Source of the DNA: Bryoerythrophyllum caledonicum
Lineage: Eukaryota; Streptophyta; Bryopsida; Pottiales; Pottiaceae
Length of the DNA: 64,000 nt
Direction: 5' to 3'
Assembly: GCA_963971425.1 (NCBI GenBank)
Contig: OZ020526.1
Location: forward strand, 1,516,180-1,580,179
Positions 1-12,033 of the stretch are shown here, piece by piece; the stretch's first letter is position 1, and each line of letters begins with the position of its first letter. The translations under genes and the position numbers were made by a program. The notes beneath the pieces were generated by a model. That model was not told the origin of the DNA. It searched no databases and worked only from the letters and a program-made list of their open reading frames with translations.

Positions 1-639
1 GAAAGAGAGGCACACAAATAAACTATATATTAATAAAAAAAATCCTAGATCACGGTTGTAGTGAGCATCTCCCTCCTTGACTTGATTACGCCGCCGACTC
101 CTTATTGCAACCATCACACAAACGAATGCTAATTCTAATTTTGTAGCCTTGACACCGCCTTTTGCAATGATTCCTCATCCCCTTTCAGCGCGGGATCCTT
201 TCTACTCCTCGTCTTTTGCAATCTCGCGCTGCCAATGTGCTCCACGATAAAGAGCATCTTGTAAGCAGCTAGCGCCGCTACCAATTCAAGCTGCAGCAGT
301 TTTTACATTGACAAACTTCACGTCAAAAGTAGTGTTCAAGCATGTATACCACCGGATGGTTCCAGCCTTCCCTTCTTTGATCAGGTTTTCCTTTGGCCTT
401 CCCCCAAGGATATCAGCTCCTCGTAGTCTAATGTCGATACATAGCATCCAGATTCTAATGTTGGGCCTCGCAACCGGCCTCTAATGCCAAGGATATTAGT
501 TACTCGAGTATTGAAGCCGGGCCTCTTCCCGGTTCTTGCCCCTAGCGAGGGTTTGTCTCTACATGTCCTCGTGCTCCCGGTCCTTGTGTTGCCAGCTATC
601 GAGTATTGCTAGTTTCCAGCCTTCATTCTGACTCCTTTT

Positions 640-755
640 TTTTTCTAATTTCTTTTATCCCTCTCGCTTTTCTTTTTTCTTCTTTCCTTTTCTTTTCAGA
701 ATTTTTTCCACTTCTATTTTTTTTTTTTTTTTTTTTTTCTCTTCCTTTTTTCTTG
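640..755. repeat. polypyrimidine/poly-T tract
   Basis: The top strand is almost pure T and C, with a run of more than 20 T in the middle. It is low-complexity DNA. No adjacent coding end or LTR end could be assigned to it. Confidence 0.8.
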
Positions 756-1491
756 CACGCATTAAACAAGTGTCATGTATAATCAAGTCTTAACTTTGAC
801 TACCACTAATTTTAGCATGAATAGTTTTGTATTTTAATCCTTTCTAATCTTGAACCTCTAATTTTGACTAACTTTTCCCTACTAATTTTGCCTCCATAAT
901 TTATGAGTGGACTATTGAGCATCAACCACGAACTCTAACTAACACTTAAATCCCCACCTTCTCTTCTAATTACTTTAAGGTGTACACATGACCGGAATTT
1001 GTTAATTCAATCCTATTTTTAGGATTTAAATACTCATTTAAATCATGATGGCCCTATTAAGGCCCAAACACTAACCTAATACTTATATGGTGTCATTGAC
1101 CACCAATTAATCATAACTACGGCTAATTAACCCGTTTGCCGATAATTTAGAGCTAACTAAATTTGTGGCGCTTTCGAGCGCTCATAGTTGCGATTACAAC
1201 ACGCAAACAGAGAGACCCTCATTTGTGTGCCAAATTTGTACCGGTGTTGTTTTAGGGTCAACTTGAGACACTTTTGAGAACCAAAACAAAAGCTTTGCTT
1301 TGAGAAGGGCAATTGAGGATTTTGTTTAAATTGATTATGTGATTAACTTGTTTAATTTACTGGAGCAGAGTAGGCACAATACTCATTGCAGGTTTAGGGC
1401 GCCAAACTTCAATATCATCAGCAAAAAAATCTTTAGGTTAAGGTTGTCACTTGTTTGCAACTGATTTTGACTTTAAAGTGAGTTTCTATAA

Positions 1492-1623
1492 ATGGCGTTG
1501 TTGAGCAAACTAGGTGATGCATTGGGTTGCGGTGACGGAGGTGGAGCACCATGGAGGTATTACGATATGGGAGCTTATCAATTACAACTCAACTATGAAT
1601 CCCACACCAAGTTCTATCTCTAA
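1492..1623 (+). CDS. short hypothetical ORF, 43 aa
   Basis: An ATG follows a TATAA stretch and opens a 43-codon frame starting MALLSKLGDALGCGDGGG and ending in HTKFYL. The amino-acid composition (Gly-rich middle, aromatic tail) looks less random than the surrounding AT-rich DNA. I do not recognise a family and see no flanking splice structure that would extend it. It could be a chance frame or an exon of a lost gene. Confidence 0.15.
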   Translation: MALLSKLGDALGCGDGGGAPWRYYDMGAYQLQLNYESHTKFYL

Positions 1624-1719
1624 CGTCTCTGCCCTCCTCAGCTTTATGGAAAACAATTCTCAAATTTAGCATTTTTCTTATCAAATTTTCTTTCAAAATT
1701 CCAATTTTTCTTGTGTTTG

Positions 1720-2060
1720 TTAGGATTTAGGGTTACTTTAGGGTTTTTCTAGGGTTTTATATAGGATTTCAATGGTTTCTAGACACGACCTCCATACTTT
1801 GTTCACAATGATGATATTTTTCCTTGTATTTGTCTATTTGTTTTTTTTTATTTTGTAAGGATTTAGAGTTACAATAAGGTATTTTTAGGATTTTGTGTAG
1901 TGTTTTGGTCGTTTCAACTGCATTTTCTATGTGTTTTTTATAACCAATGGTATTTTTCACCCTATTGTTCTTTGTTTCTTTGTAAGTTTCCTCTTTTCTT
2001 TTATTTAAGATATTTTTTAGGATTTAGGGCTTCTAGAGGGTTTCTTCACATTTTTGTGTG
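1720..2060 (+). repeat. three imperfect repeats with TTTAGGG-like motifs
   Basis: Phrases such as GGATTTAGGGTTACTTTAGG (near 1723), GGATTTAGAGTTACAATAAG (near 1859) and GGATTTAGGGCTTCTAGAGG (near 2018) recur about 135-160 bp apart, each followed by T-rich DNA. They look like three diverged copies of one unit. The motif resembles the plant telomere repeat but is not a telomeric array. Confidence 0.4.
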
Positions 2061-2629
2061 GGGTTGTAAATATTTTCTGGTCATTGTGATCTTCTATGTT
2101 GGTTTTTTTTTGGTGGATGTGGGGTTGAAAAATCAAGGTTAGGAGATATTTCAAGAGTTATTCAATGTTACTCCCACATTGCTCTTGGCTTTTGGGTACA
2201 AATCGCCACATGTTCCATGAAGTGTTGTTGTCTCCAATCTTTTATTTGCATTTTAAGAGTACAACAAACATTTCAATATTGTCCCATCCCCATTGGTGTC
2301 TACTATTTTTGATGAGACTAGCAATGGAGCAAGGGAAGGAGATTGTGTGGTTACAAGAGCTTTTTATGGTAGGAAAAGACCTAGATATTCATGAACGCAA
2401 AGTGCAGGGGGTCTATAGAACTATTGTAAAATCAATGCAACTTAGTATTCTTGTTGCATCTTATCATAAGCATTTTTAGAGTATTTTAGAGGTAGGAAGA
2501 AAGAAGTAAATCAAAATGTATTTAGAGTCATTTGAAAGCATATTTTTTGTGATATTCTAAACGAAATATCGAGATAATATACTCCAAGATGCAAGCCTTA
2601 AAAAAAAGTTATGCAATATTCTTAAGAAA

Positions 2630-2998
2630 ATAAAGACAGTGACTAGTAATCAGGAGGGGAGTGATAGTGCTACCTTGGAGCCATGTGATCTGTGTGAGCA
2701 AATTAAGAGCACAAATTTTCTTGCATCAGGAAATGTATTGAAAGCATTGATAATTGTCATCAGTGGATAAAGTTCTAGTGGTGGTCCTACTAGTGATATT
2801 TCTGACACGCCACCAAGGAAAGACAATGAAATGGCTTGTTTCATTGGTACACATGATAAACAACATGCTGAATTGTAAAAAAGGGGCTATCCACTACAAC
2901 AATGAAGAATGAAAAGCCTATGTCAAAGGCAAAGACTTTGGCATGGCAAGCCAAAGATACATGTGCCATAGCAAAGCCTACAACAATTGTGAAGGTGT
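2630..2998 (+). pseudogene. decayed coding segment, left part
   Basis: A frame starting near 2633 reads through ordinary-looking protein (TSNQEGSDSATLEPCDLCEQ, later SSSGGPTSDISDTPP) with only a few stops, unlike the surrounding DNA. It runs to the left LTR of the gypsy element. Coding-like sequence begins again right after the other LTR at 11825, so the retroelement may have landed in this gene. A similar phrase, IAKPT, occurs inside the CACTA element near 17325, so this may be an old transposon gene and not a host gene. No family is recognised. Confidence 0.3.
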
Positions 2999-3517
2999 TG
3001 AACGACCACGATTAATTTTAGGACTTCAACTGTTTCAGACCTTGTGCACACATGTGGCGAGTATCCTTGTTAGTCTCCTTGTTTCTTTTCTTGTCTTGAG
3101 GTTGCGGTTTCTTGCCAAAATGGCATCTCAGGGACCAACCAGTTACTCAACCAATCACCATCATCGCGACCACATGGGCGCAAGCATCGGGGCCGATCAG
3201 ATCATTCAAGTTAGTGGAGAGATGGAATATCATCAGGCAGCTCAAGGACGTGAGCCCATGCAGAGTCAAGAAGAGCAGAGTTAGAACACGAACATGATTA
3301 GATGTGACATGTGGAGTTGAGTTCATAATAGAAAGATAGATAAGTATTAGCTAGAGAAGGTGAACAGTCATGAACATGCAATCGTGAGCTTGATAAAAGT
3401 AAAACGGATTAGTATTACTACTTTCTATATGAACTGAGAACCAACCAGTGACGTGAAACAATATGATATGTATGAGTTCAATATGGGACGGGTATGAGTA
3501 ATAATTTCAGCTTATCA
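2999..3517 (+). repeat. left LTR of gypsy element A
   Basis: It starts TGAACGACCACG and ends CAGCTTATCA. It matches 11306-11824 over its full 519-bp length, with roughly 30 substitutions and no visible length change. Confidence 0.9.
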
Positions 3518-3520
3518 TCT

Positions 3521-3538
3521 TGGTTCCATTGTCGGGAC
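3521..3538 (+). promoter_or_regulatory. primer-binding site of gypsy element A (tRNA-Asp-like)
   Basis: TGGTTCCATTGTCGGGAC starts three bases after the left LTR. It resembles the tRNA-Asp-type primer site of many plant gypsy elements (TGGCGCCGTTGCCGGGGA). The match is partial but the position is right. Confidence 0.55.
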
Positions 3539-4067
3539 ACGATTTATCAAAAGCGTGAGAGCCGAGTTTTAGCACAAGAGAAGGTTATCTTCTAGAGAGC
3601 AGACCAATCATAGTGATGCAAAAGTTGTATTAAGTAGACAGTCGCTCGGGTGAGCTTGATGACATAAGCGGGACAAACTGTAGCAAAGAATCATCCAAGA
3701 TAGAGTTTCGACACACATATGGTTTGAATATGGTTCTTAAGTATCTTTTGTCTCCTATAACTTTGTCAGAGTTGAGATATTTCATAAATGACGTTGAACT
3801 TTCCAGAGCAGCAAATCAATCTCGTATTCTTATCCCAGTGAATCTGTATATCAAAATATTGCGAGTGTGCGAGCTTACACACAAATGGTCACCGTTTCAG
3901 GAACACACATTCATTAAAATATGCAGCAAAGTATATCAAATAAGAGCTAAAATAATAGCCGAGAGATTACAACATTGCAAGAAAAGTCTGAAGTTAAAGC
4001 ATGTTCCACATAAGTAGTAATTGAGTGCATGCGTCCACGTACAGTATGCACCACGTACAGTATAGAG

Positions 4068-4450
4068 ATGGGTTCTTGGAAAATGAATTTTGATGGCTCA
4101 TGTTCTAAGATTTATGGAACGGGAGCTGGAGTAGTTTTAAAAAATTCGTCGAGCGATAAAAAAATTTCATCAAGATTTGGGAAAAGGATTGACGTGCAAT
4201 CAGTCTGAGTATGGTGCTTTTATAACCGGATTAGAGATTGCGAGGGAGAAAAATATCAAGCACCTCAAAATACGCGGCAACTACAAACTGGTATGCAACC
4301 AAGTGCGTGGAAACTGGAAGGTGCGTTCAGAAAATCTACTTCCATATTACCATACCGTCCAGGAGTTACCTTAAGATTTTGATTCAATAGAAATTCGTCA
4401 TGTACCTCGTAGCTTAAATCAACATGCCGACAATGCAGCTAAGAATGACT
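4068..4450 (+). other. RNase H-like fossil domain in gypsy element A
   Basis: The reading MGSWKMNFDGS, then GAGVVL, and at the far end HVPRSLNQHADNAA, follow the pattern of plant retroelement RNase H (first Asp strand, glycine turn, final His-x-x-x-Asn-x-x-Ala-Asp region). It lies upstream of the gag-like stretch, which is not the usual gypsy order. It is a fossil and not an intact gene. Confidence 0.55.
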
Positions 4451-4648
4451 AGGCTCTAAAATATCGCCAATCAGCAAGTTGACACCACAATGGTGAACAT
4501 CCAAATGTTGAAATCTTAGCGGAATTTTAAACACAGTTAGCGGAGTTTTAAGCACAATTAGCGGAGTTTTATACGTAGTTAGTGGAGTTTTCCACACTGT
4601 TAGCAAAGTTTCCTATATAGTAATTTAGTCTTCACAAAATATGTACAT

Positions 4649-5257
4649 ATGTACAATAGGTTTAATTTTGGAAGGGAAGAGTCTTATTTAGAAGAAACAT
4701 TGTGGTCTCATTTCTTAGAACGACAAGAACAAAAGTCCAAGGACACGAAAGGTTGTAAGAAAGAAAGACCAATCATCGCCACCATGGTATCAATACCGAT
4801 TTTTACCGGGAAGGAGGGAGAGGACCCTGAGCGCTTCCTGAAGCAGTATAAGCAGGCGTGCATGGCAATGGCAATCGAACGGTGAACAACTGGTTGGAGC
4901 TTCTACCAATACACCTAGACAATACAACATCTTATTGGTATGACAGACAACCACCTTCTATCAGAACTTCATGGCAGAATCTGACTATAGTATTAGTCAC
5001 GGAGTTTCAAGAAAGAGAATCTTATTAGACGCTTTTGGGATTGCTCAGTCTAATGAAACAAGGCGCAGAAGAAAGCATTTGTCAATTTAGTGAACGAGTA
5101 AGAGAAATACAAGCGCGCATCCAAAGAAGTTTGCGAGGAACTGTAAGCAACAACGGAGAAGGCGGCTTGGACTACTTTGAAGACACTGCAGCCAACTTAG
5201 GTGCCATGAATGCACTTGCATTGAGAAGTTTTGTGATTTCCCGTAGTGATCGGAGAC
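4649..5257 (+). other. gag-like fossil region of gypsy element A
   Basis: MVSIPIFTGKEGEDPERFLK resembles the start of a plant gypsy capsid region (a phrase like 'F.G..GEDP..FL..Y..AC'). A second coding-like piece at 5035-5257 contains the SLMKQGAEESICQFSERVRE stretch expected in capsid. The MITE at 5260 ends the recognisable gag. Confidence 0.55.
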
Positions 5258-5259
5258 TA

Positions 5260-5842
5260 CACTGTTCACTGAATATAGTGTGGAGGTATAGGTAATGTGG
5301 ATGAAAATTGATGTGGACCACATCAATTCTAGTTTTGGATGAAAATTGACGTAGACCACATCAATTTTGGTTATTGTATATAATATTAATATGTTATTAT
5401 TTTATGTTATTATTATGTTATTATTATATTATTATATTATTGTATTATTATGTTATATTCTTATGTTAATATCATTTTATGTTATATTATATTATAATAT
5501 TATGTTAATATTCTTATGTTATATTCTTATGTTATAAAATAATAATATTATTTTATATTATGTTATTGTGTTATTATTTTATTATTTTATTATGTTATTA
5601 TTATATTATTTTATTATGTTATTATCATGTTATTATATTATAATTTTGGTTTTGAGTACAATTTGTAAAAACTTATCCACATCAATTCCCGTATCTTTTA
5701 TTTTGAAACAAGCCACACTATTTCTAATGGACATGATTTGATGTGGATGGAAAATTCAAGTGGACCACTTTAATTTGCGTTTATTGAAATTACTGTAGGA
5801 AATTTCAAATAGTCTAGTCTGTACTATATTCAGGGAACGGTG
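5260..5842. mobile_element. TA-flanked MITE inserted in gypsy element A
   Basis: The ends are inverted repeats: CACTGTTCACTGAATATAG on the left and, read on the bottom strand from the right, CACCGTTCCCTGAATATAG. Each is flanked by TA, as expected for a Tc1/mariner-type (Stowaway-like) insertion. The 583-bp interior has no coding capacity. It holds a (TTA)n-like block (about 5380-5650) and copies of a 'GATGTGGACCACATCAATT' phrase near both ends. The CACTG end also recalls CACTA elements, but a 3-bp duplication is not seen. Confidence 0.7.
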
Positions 5843-5844
5843 TA

Positions 5845-6069
5845 GTTGATTTATCTCTAAATCTTTAATGCTAGTCCCAGCCTTAAATTCGGCAATGGAT
5901 GGTATGGTCTGCACTAACTGAGTAACCATGGCAGTCACCGCTGCGTTTATCACATGCGGCTGTGTAATACTCTGCAAATTCATCTCTTTCTTTTGTGTCA
6001 ACGATAGAGCGGATTCAAATGAGTTAGGTTCTTTCTAGGCTACAATTTCTTGAATCGCCGGTTTAAGTC
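5845..6069. other. unassigned stretch between MITE and repeat-rich element
   Basis: The bottom strand reads MTQKKEMNLQSITQPHVINA and continues for about 80 codons. It has a gag-like look (hydrophobic heptads, then IKDLEINQL), but I cannot tie it to a family. It may be gag debris in the opposite orientation. Confidence 0.25.
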
Positions 6070-9000
6070 TTCCGACAAGGCATCAATGACTAGCGATTTT
6101 AGTCATTGCTGAGTCATAGATGACATGTATTACTAGGGAATGACTAAAAAAAATTTAGATCGGGTACAATAATAATTTTGAGTCATTTATTTCTGTAGTC
6201 ATTCTTTTTGCCATGTGGATTTCTCATCCATCTGCTGATGTGGCCCATCATCCTTGAAGATTGATGAGGTGGCTACTAACGTGGATTTGAGTGTGACATG
6301 AAATTTAAGGTGGATAATGATGTGGATTTTATGTGTGATGTGGAATTAAACATGGCGGTTGATGTGGACAATGATGTGTTCTCTTGCTGACATGGATTCC
6401 TACGTGGCAGCTTATGTGTCAATGTATGTGTGGGATCCACTTCTTTGTACGTGGAGGTGGTTCACTGGATACCATTTTTGAATGTCCAGCCTAGTGATTG
6501 TTTAGTCATTATCCAGTGTTACGCTAGTAATTCCTTAGTTATTGTGGTATTATAAATTTAGCTATAATAGAATTGCATGCACTAATTTCAGTTCGTGTCA
6601 GGGAGTCATTTGGATATTATAAGGTTTTTGTGTAGTTATTGTGTAGTTATTTGATAGTTTTTTGGTGAACTGCGTAATTATTATTTAGTCATTGTGTGGT
6701 GTTAGTTTGGTTCTACTTTAGTTATTATTTGGTTGCCATGAGGTTTTTCTGTAGTTATTCTGTAGTTATTTATTAGTTTTTATTTATATTGCCTAGTTAT
6801 TGTTTAATCATTGTGTTGTGTCATAAAACCATAAATAATACCAAAGATGTCTTCGTCATGAAATACTTTGAAATAAACAAAATGGTCACTAGAGCAATGC
6901 TACAAAAGCCCCACAAATACAACGCCCAATAACAACCATCTACTAGCACCTATAATGCATGCTTGATAAAAATCAAACATAAAACAAAGTCCTCAATCAA
7001 TTCTTTTGTTTGAGCTTCATAAATTTCTCTTCCCATATAACATTACTGCCACAAGCATCTTGGACCTTGTACTCGTCAGCTAGCTTGTTCACAAACATAA
7101 GATCAACGTTGTTGTAGACACCACTGATACCTACCTGGAACCATGATTTTGAAATACTTCTTCCATGCCATTTGTCCCGTACAAGACCACTCACTCTTCC
7201 CCAAGCCCCTTTCTGTCGCTTATTTTTGGGGTTTAGCAAATCCACCAATACCTCCACATGGTACCGCAAGCCCATACCCATACAAATTTATTATACAACA
7301 ATTTTTTTGTACAATGACTACACAAGCCGTAAATAGTTTACTTTGTATATCGTTACTAAACAATGACTTTAGTACAACTACAAAATTACTAGAGAAAGCA
7401 TAAATAGTACATGAAATGACTACAAATCATTGACTACACAATTACTAATCACAATTAAATAATTACATGAAAAAAATGACTGATATTACTTTTAAATGAG
7501 TGCAATATTACTATATTATGACTTTAAATTACATCGTAACAAGTATAGAATTTACACATACCAACTTCTAGAAATCACTATTGTTTAGTGCTTACTGTGA
7601 GCAATCCACCCCGCAAGATGAATGTCATAGAGATGGGCCGGTGGAGAGTGTATGACATATATGATCTAAGTGCCTCCAAGCAATGGACTTCTAACCAAGA
7701 ATTTGACTTCCACATTCACATGTACGTCACGTACATAACCGACGCACTTCACATCCATGACAACATACACATGCACGTGCATGTATTATTCACTTACAGC
7801 CACCACACGCGCTAAGATCATACATGTAGATTATAGCAAGGACATTGAAAACAATACTTGCAGGTGGAAAATCAACATAAAAAAGGAGGCAACACATCCC
7901 CTGGCACTAAAACATACGCCATTCCCTATTGGAGACTCCAAATTCAACAAAATAAATGTTTTATCAATGCTGGCTAAAATACCCTTCAGCTCGTGAAAAA
8001 ATCACTAGAAAAAACCTTACCAATCAAATGTCACAAGCCTCTAAAGTAAGGGCTTCCCAAATATTGCGGCAGTCGATCCTCTTGCGATTGGTTGGCCGTA
8101 ACTTTGTTGTTATCGCTTCAAATCCCTTGATTCTAGGCTTGTTGAAAAGCTAATCTAACAAAATTTAACTTCCGCAAATCTCACGTGTTGAATTGTCCTC
8201 ACCTCAAAGCTATTGTCCTCCAAAGTCAGTGCTTGAGGTCTGTATTGGCGGCGGACCCCTTCTTGCTTTGGCAGCCGTATCTCCCTTGTCAATGCTCCAA
8301 ATCCTTTGAACCTAGACTTTTCGTAAAGTCAGCTTAATAAGCTTGTTCTTCTCCAAATCTCACTACTATCTCGTACTTACTCCAACCGTAGTTGTAGATC
8401 TAGCCACGGCCTTCTCCAATCTCACTTTAATCCTAACTTACTACCCTCTTTTACATACTCCACAAACACACACACCTTGGAAAGAAGAGAGAGAGAGAGT
8501 GAGAGAGGGAGGAGGGAAACCCTTGCAAGCCACTCCTTCAAATCCTAGCCGCCACCTTTTGTCACCCTAAGTCTAACATTCATCCGGTTGGGCATTTTCC
8601 ATCCTGATCATCTTCTTTCTACCTAGTTGCACACTCATATTCCTTTGTTTATCTACTTTTCTACCTATTTCAAATTTCACTTGTATTTTTCCATAGTCTA
8701 ACTCTTACTTAATCCTTTAATTCTCCCTATTTCTTCTTTTCTACTTAAAATCTTTCAATAATCATAACATAGTGTGGATATTTTCCTCTTGCTATTCTTT
8801 GGCATACATTTTTCATTGATTGCTTCTACAAAGTTTACTAATTCAATTTTGTGGACAAACATTCAAATATTTAATTGAAATTTGACACTAACCTATCTGA
8901 CACATCATCAATGTCAAACACAAATAGACATCCATCTACGTCAACAAGTAGAAAAAATATACACTAGTAATTTTTTAGTTATAAATATATTACTAGACCT

Positions 9001-10253
9001 AGTTATTTTTTAGTCACACAATAATTCTTTTATATATATCACTAATGAATGGCTTAGACATAATCCAAGTCAGCAGTATCTGAAAAAACCTTGCATCCAT
9101 CTACATCGGCAAAATGTCTAAAGTGTCAATGTTTTAATTGGAAGTTATAAAATATATTAATGTGTTGAGTAACTATCTAGTGACGCAGTAATATGTCTCA
9201 AATGTATCACTAAAGAATTACTAGCATACAATCCAAATCACCTCTAATTGCTACATCACAAATGTCAAATGGAAATGGGCATTCATCCACGTGAGCAGTT
9301 GATAAAAAATTATCCACTAGTAATTTTTCAGTTATAAAATATATTACTGTGCCGAGATATTTCTCAATGATGCAGCGATTTGTGCAAAATGCATTACCAA
9401 GGAATTACTGGAATACAATCCAAGTCACCACCTACTTGCCACATCACTAGTGTCAAATGGAAGTAGACATCCATACATGTCTACAATTTTTTTTAAATAC
9501 CCATGAGTTATTCTACAATACCCATGAGTTATTTTTGAGTTATACAATATTTAATTGTGCCGAGTTATATTCCAGTCACATAGTAATTTGTGTCAAATGT
9601 ATTACTACAGAACTACTGGAATACAATCCAAGTCAATGCCTATTTGCCACATCAGCAATGTCGGACAGAAGTAGACATCCATCTACGTCAGCAGTTTTCT
9701 AAAAAATATCCTTGAGTTATTTTTTAATTATAAAATATATTACTGCACCAAGTAATTTTTTAGTAACGCGGTGATTTGTGCCAAATGTATTACAAAGGAA
9801 TTACTCAAATACAATCCAAGTCATCACCTATTTGCCACATCAGCAATGCCCGATGGAAGTAGACATCCATCTACGTCATCAATTTTCTAAAAATACCCAT
9901 AAATTATTTTTCAGCTCTAACATATATTGCTATAGCTAGTGAGACAGTAACTCTTTATAATTGTATCACTAATGAATCACTAAGGCACAACCCTAGTTAG
10001 TCACCTTCTTGCCAAGTCAAGACTACCACATGAAGCATGGATGAAAACACTGGGATGACGATATGAACGATGTTGGCCGTCACATGGTTTTCATCACCGC
10101 TCTGCCCGCAAAAAATTAAATTACTATAAAATGACAGGGACAGTTAACTAGTTAGACCCGGGCAGCGTCTGCAGATCTTGAGTAATTCTGTAGTAATTGT
10201 TTTCTAGCTAGTCATTTGTGCTATAGTAATTTATAGGCCAATTTCCCATAGTG
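6070..10253. mobile_element. repeat-rich DNA element nested in gypsy element A (limits tentative)
   Basis: This block separates the gag part from the zinc-knuckle/integrase part of gypsy A. Its right end, read on the bottom strand, starts CACTATGGGAAATTGGCC, a CACTA-type terminus. A matching left end was not found, so the left limit is where TAGTCATT/AGTTATT-rich DNA begins. It holds GATGTGG-rich DNA (6220-6420), a 94-codon bottom-strand frame at 6997-7281 with no recognised family, a possible transcript start region near 8460-8570, and the 188-bp array at 8912-10000. No transposase is seen. Confidence 0.4.
8912..10000. repeat. tandem array, about six units of about 188 bp
   Basis: The phrase 'AGACATCCATCTACGTCA' or a close variant recurs near 8927, 9092, 9279, 9466, 9673 and 9861, giving spacings of 165-207 bp, mostly 187-188. 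Between anchors each unit repeats 'TATAAAATATATTACT', a non-coding spacer and 'GGAATTACTNNAATACAATCCAAGTCA'. The units differ by several percent. Confidence 0.8.
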
Positions 10254-10359
10254 GATATGCGGGATCTAAAGCTGTTTTTTTTACAAGGACAAAACAGCTC
10301 TCGCACAAAAAGTCCAAAAACATAAAACCAGCAAAATACCAATCGTTTTGTACAGCTTG

Positions 10360-11290
10360 TTACTTGTCATGGTTGCGGTCGTAAAGGCCACTACAAGAGT
10401 GATTGCCCAGACTCCGACAAACTACCTCTCCCACTTACCGCCAAGCGAAATGAATACTTGATTGTAGCTACCGATTACCTCTCTAAGTGGTTTGAAGCGG
10501 CACTACTCAAAAAATGCAATAAAAAGACATCTGCTGATTTTATTTTCAATCAAGTAATTTTCCATTACAACTGCCCATTGGAAATTGTGACGCACCAGGG
10601 CACGCATTTTGTGAACGAGTCAATCACTAAACTGCTTGCCAAAATGTCTGTGAAGCATGGCCGCGCAAGCCCATATTATCCATAAGTGAACGGGTTAGTT
10701 GAAAGAACTATTGGAATATTTGTTGGTATAATCGGCAAGGTGGTACTTGACAAACGTAAAGAATGGGACTTGCACGTAGGGGAGGCTCTGTGGGCGTACC
10801 GCACCGCGCATAAGACAACCGGAATTCATACTTTTTTTCAACTTGCGTTCGGCTTTGAAGCTATTATGCCGATCGAGCTGGAGCTGCTATCTCTGCACAC
10901 AGCAGTACGTCATCAACTTGGAGATATCGACTTACTATCCAACAAAGTTTTATAATTAGAGAGACTTGATGAGACACGTCGTCGAGCATTGCAGAATTAC
11001 GAGGCAACGCAGTCAAGGAGGAAAGCTCGGCACGATGCTGCAAAATCCGTTTTAAAATTTGAACGTGGCGATCTCGTGTTGATGATCAACCATTGGCTGA
11101 TTAAGCAACATGGCTAGAAGTTTAGACCACGCTGGAACGAACTGTATGTGATCCATAAGTGCTTCGACAAACGGCGCGTACTTGTTAAGCACACCTTTTG
11201 GCGACATCATGCATAAAGTTTATAACGGGTCGAAACTCAAGTTATATCGATATCGCTCTGAGCAGTCTCCAAACGCTTTCAAAGCGCTAG
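10360..11290 (+). other. zinc knuckle and integrase fossil of gypsy element A
   Basis: CHGCGRKGHYKSDCP (near 10367-10411) is a retroviral-type zinc knuckle. Downstream come YLIVATDYLSKWFEA and IVTHQGTHFVNE, the two Asp-bearing strands of a gypsy integrase core, then NGLVERTIG with the catalytic Glu and LWAYRTAHKTT. A basic C-terminal stretch follows (QNYEATQSRRKARHD, FRPRWNELYVI). This is the plant gypsy arrangement. It is broken. Confidence 0.85.
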
Positions 11291-11305
11291 AGACTGGAGA
11301 AGAGA

Positions 11306-11824
11306 TGAACAACCACAATTAATTTTAGGACTTCAATTGTTTCAGACCTTATGCACACACGTGGCAAGTATCCCTGTTAGTCTCCTCGTTTCTTTTCTTG
11401 TCCTGAGGTTGCGGTTTCTTGCCAATATGGCATCTCAGTGACCAACCAGTTACTCAACCGATCACCATCATCACGACCACATGGGCGCAAGCATCAAGGC
11501 CGATCAATTCATTTGAGTTAGTGGAAAGATGGAATATCATCAGGCAGCTCAAGGACGTGAGCCCATGCAGAGTCAAGAGGAGTAGGGTTAGAACACGAAC
11601 ATGATTAGATGTGACATGTGGAGTTGAGTTCATAATAGAAAGATAGATAAGTATTAGCTAGAGAAGGTGAATAGTCATGAACATGCAATCGTGAGCTTGA
11701 TAAAAGTAAAACCGATTAGTATTATTACTTTCTGCATGAATTGAGGACCAACCAGTGACGTGAAACAATATGATATGTATGAGTTCAATATGGGACGGGT
11801 ATGAGTAATAATTTCAGCTTATCA
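11306..11824 (+). repeat. right LTR of gypsy element A
   Basis: It starts TGAACAACCACA, ends CAGCTTATCA and is the partner of 2999-3517. The bases just before it (GGAGAAGAGA) serve as a short polypurine tract. Confidence 0.9.
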
Positions 11825-12033
11825 GTACTCGTGAAGCTTACATTTGAGCAAGAGCTAATTCTTCTGAGATAAAGGTAAAGACTGCAAAAAGAAAACGTAT
11901 ACGGTTTTACAATGCCAAGGCTTGTATTGTCCTTTTAAATAATTTGTCCATGTTCAAAGAAGCAGGTATCTACATTGAAGAAGAGTTCAAGATAAAGAGC
12001 AAGAAAGTAATTGATTCAATTCATGATTTGTAA
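11825..12033 (+). pseudogene. decayed coding segment, right part
   Basis: Immediately after the right LTR one frame reads SEIKVKTAKRKRIRFYNAK and continues through NNLSMFKEAGIYIEEEFKIK to a stop near 12033. The bias toward Lys/Glu codons and the lack of stops suggest real former coding DNA. It may be the continuation of the segment ending at 2998. No family is recognised. Confidence 0.3.

Larger units (their letters stand above)
1..2629. other. AT-rich region without a recognisable gene
   Basis: I see no supported gene in this stretch. It holds a long pyrimidine tract near 640-755 with a pure T run around 716-739, and stop-rich AT-rich DNA on both strands. An open frame at 2165-2479 (104 codons) has no family signature that I recognise. 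The segment may be intergenic DNA or old transposon debris. Confidence 0.5.
2999..11824 (+). mobile_element. Ty3/gypsy LTR retrotransposon A (fossil)
   Basis: Two direct repeats of 519 bp with TG...CA ends bound this element. A primer-binding-like site follows the left one and a short purine run precedes the right one. Parts seen on the top strand are an RNase H-like domain, gag, a zinc knuckle and an integrase core with its C-terminal part. By eye the LTRs differ at about 30 positions (near 6 percent), so the insertion is old. It is clearly broken, with many breaks. Two other elements lie within it, a TA-flanked MITE and a repeat-rich DNA element. No perfect target duplication is visible. 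Confidence 0.85.

Noticed and set aside
2165-2479. 104-codon frame with EIVWLQELF, recalling a copia RNase H end
   Set aside because: The expected neighbouring motifs are missing; the similarity is a few residues only.
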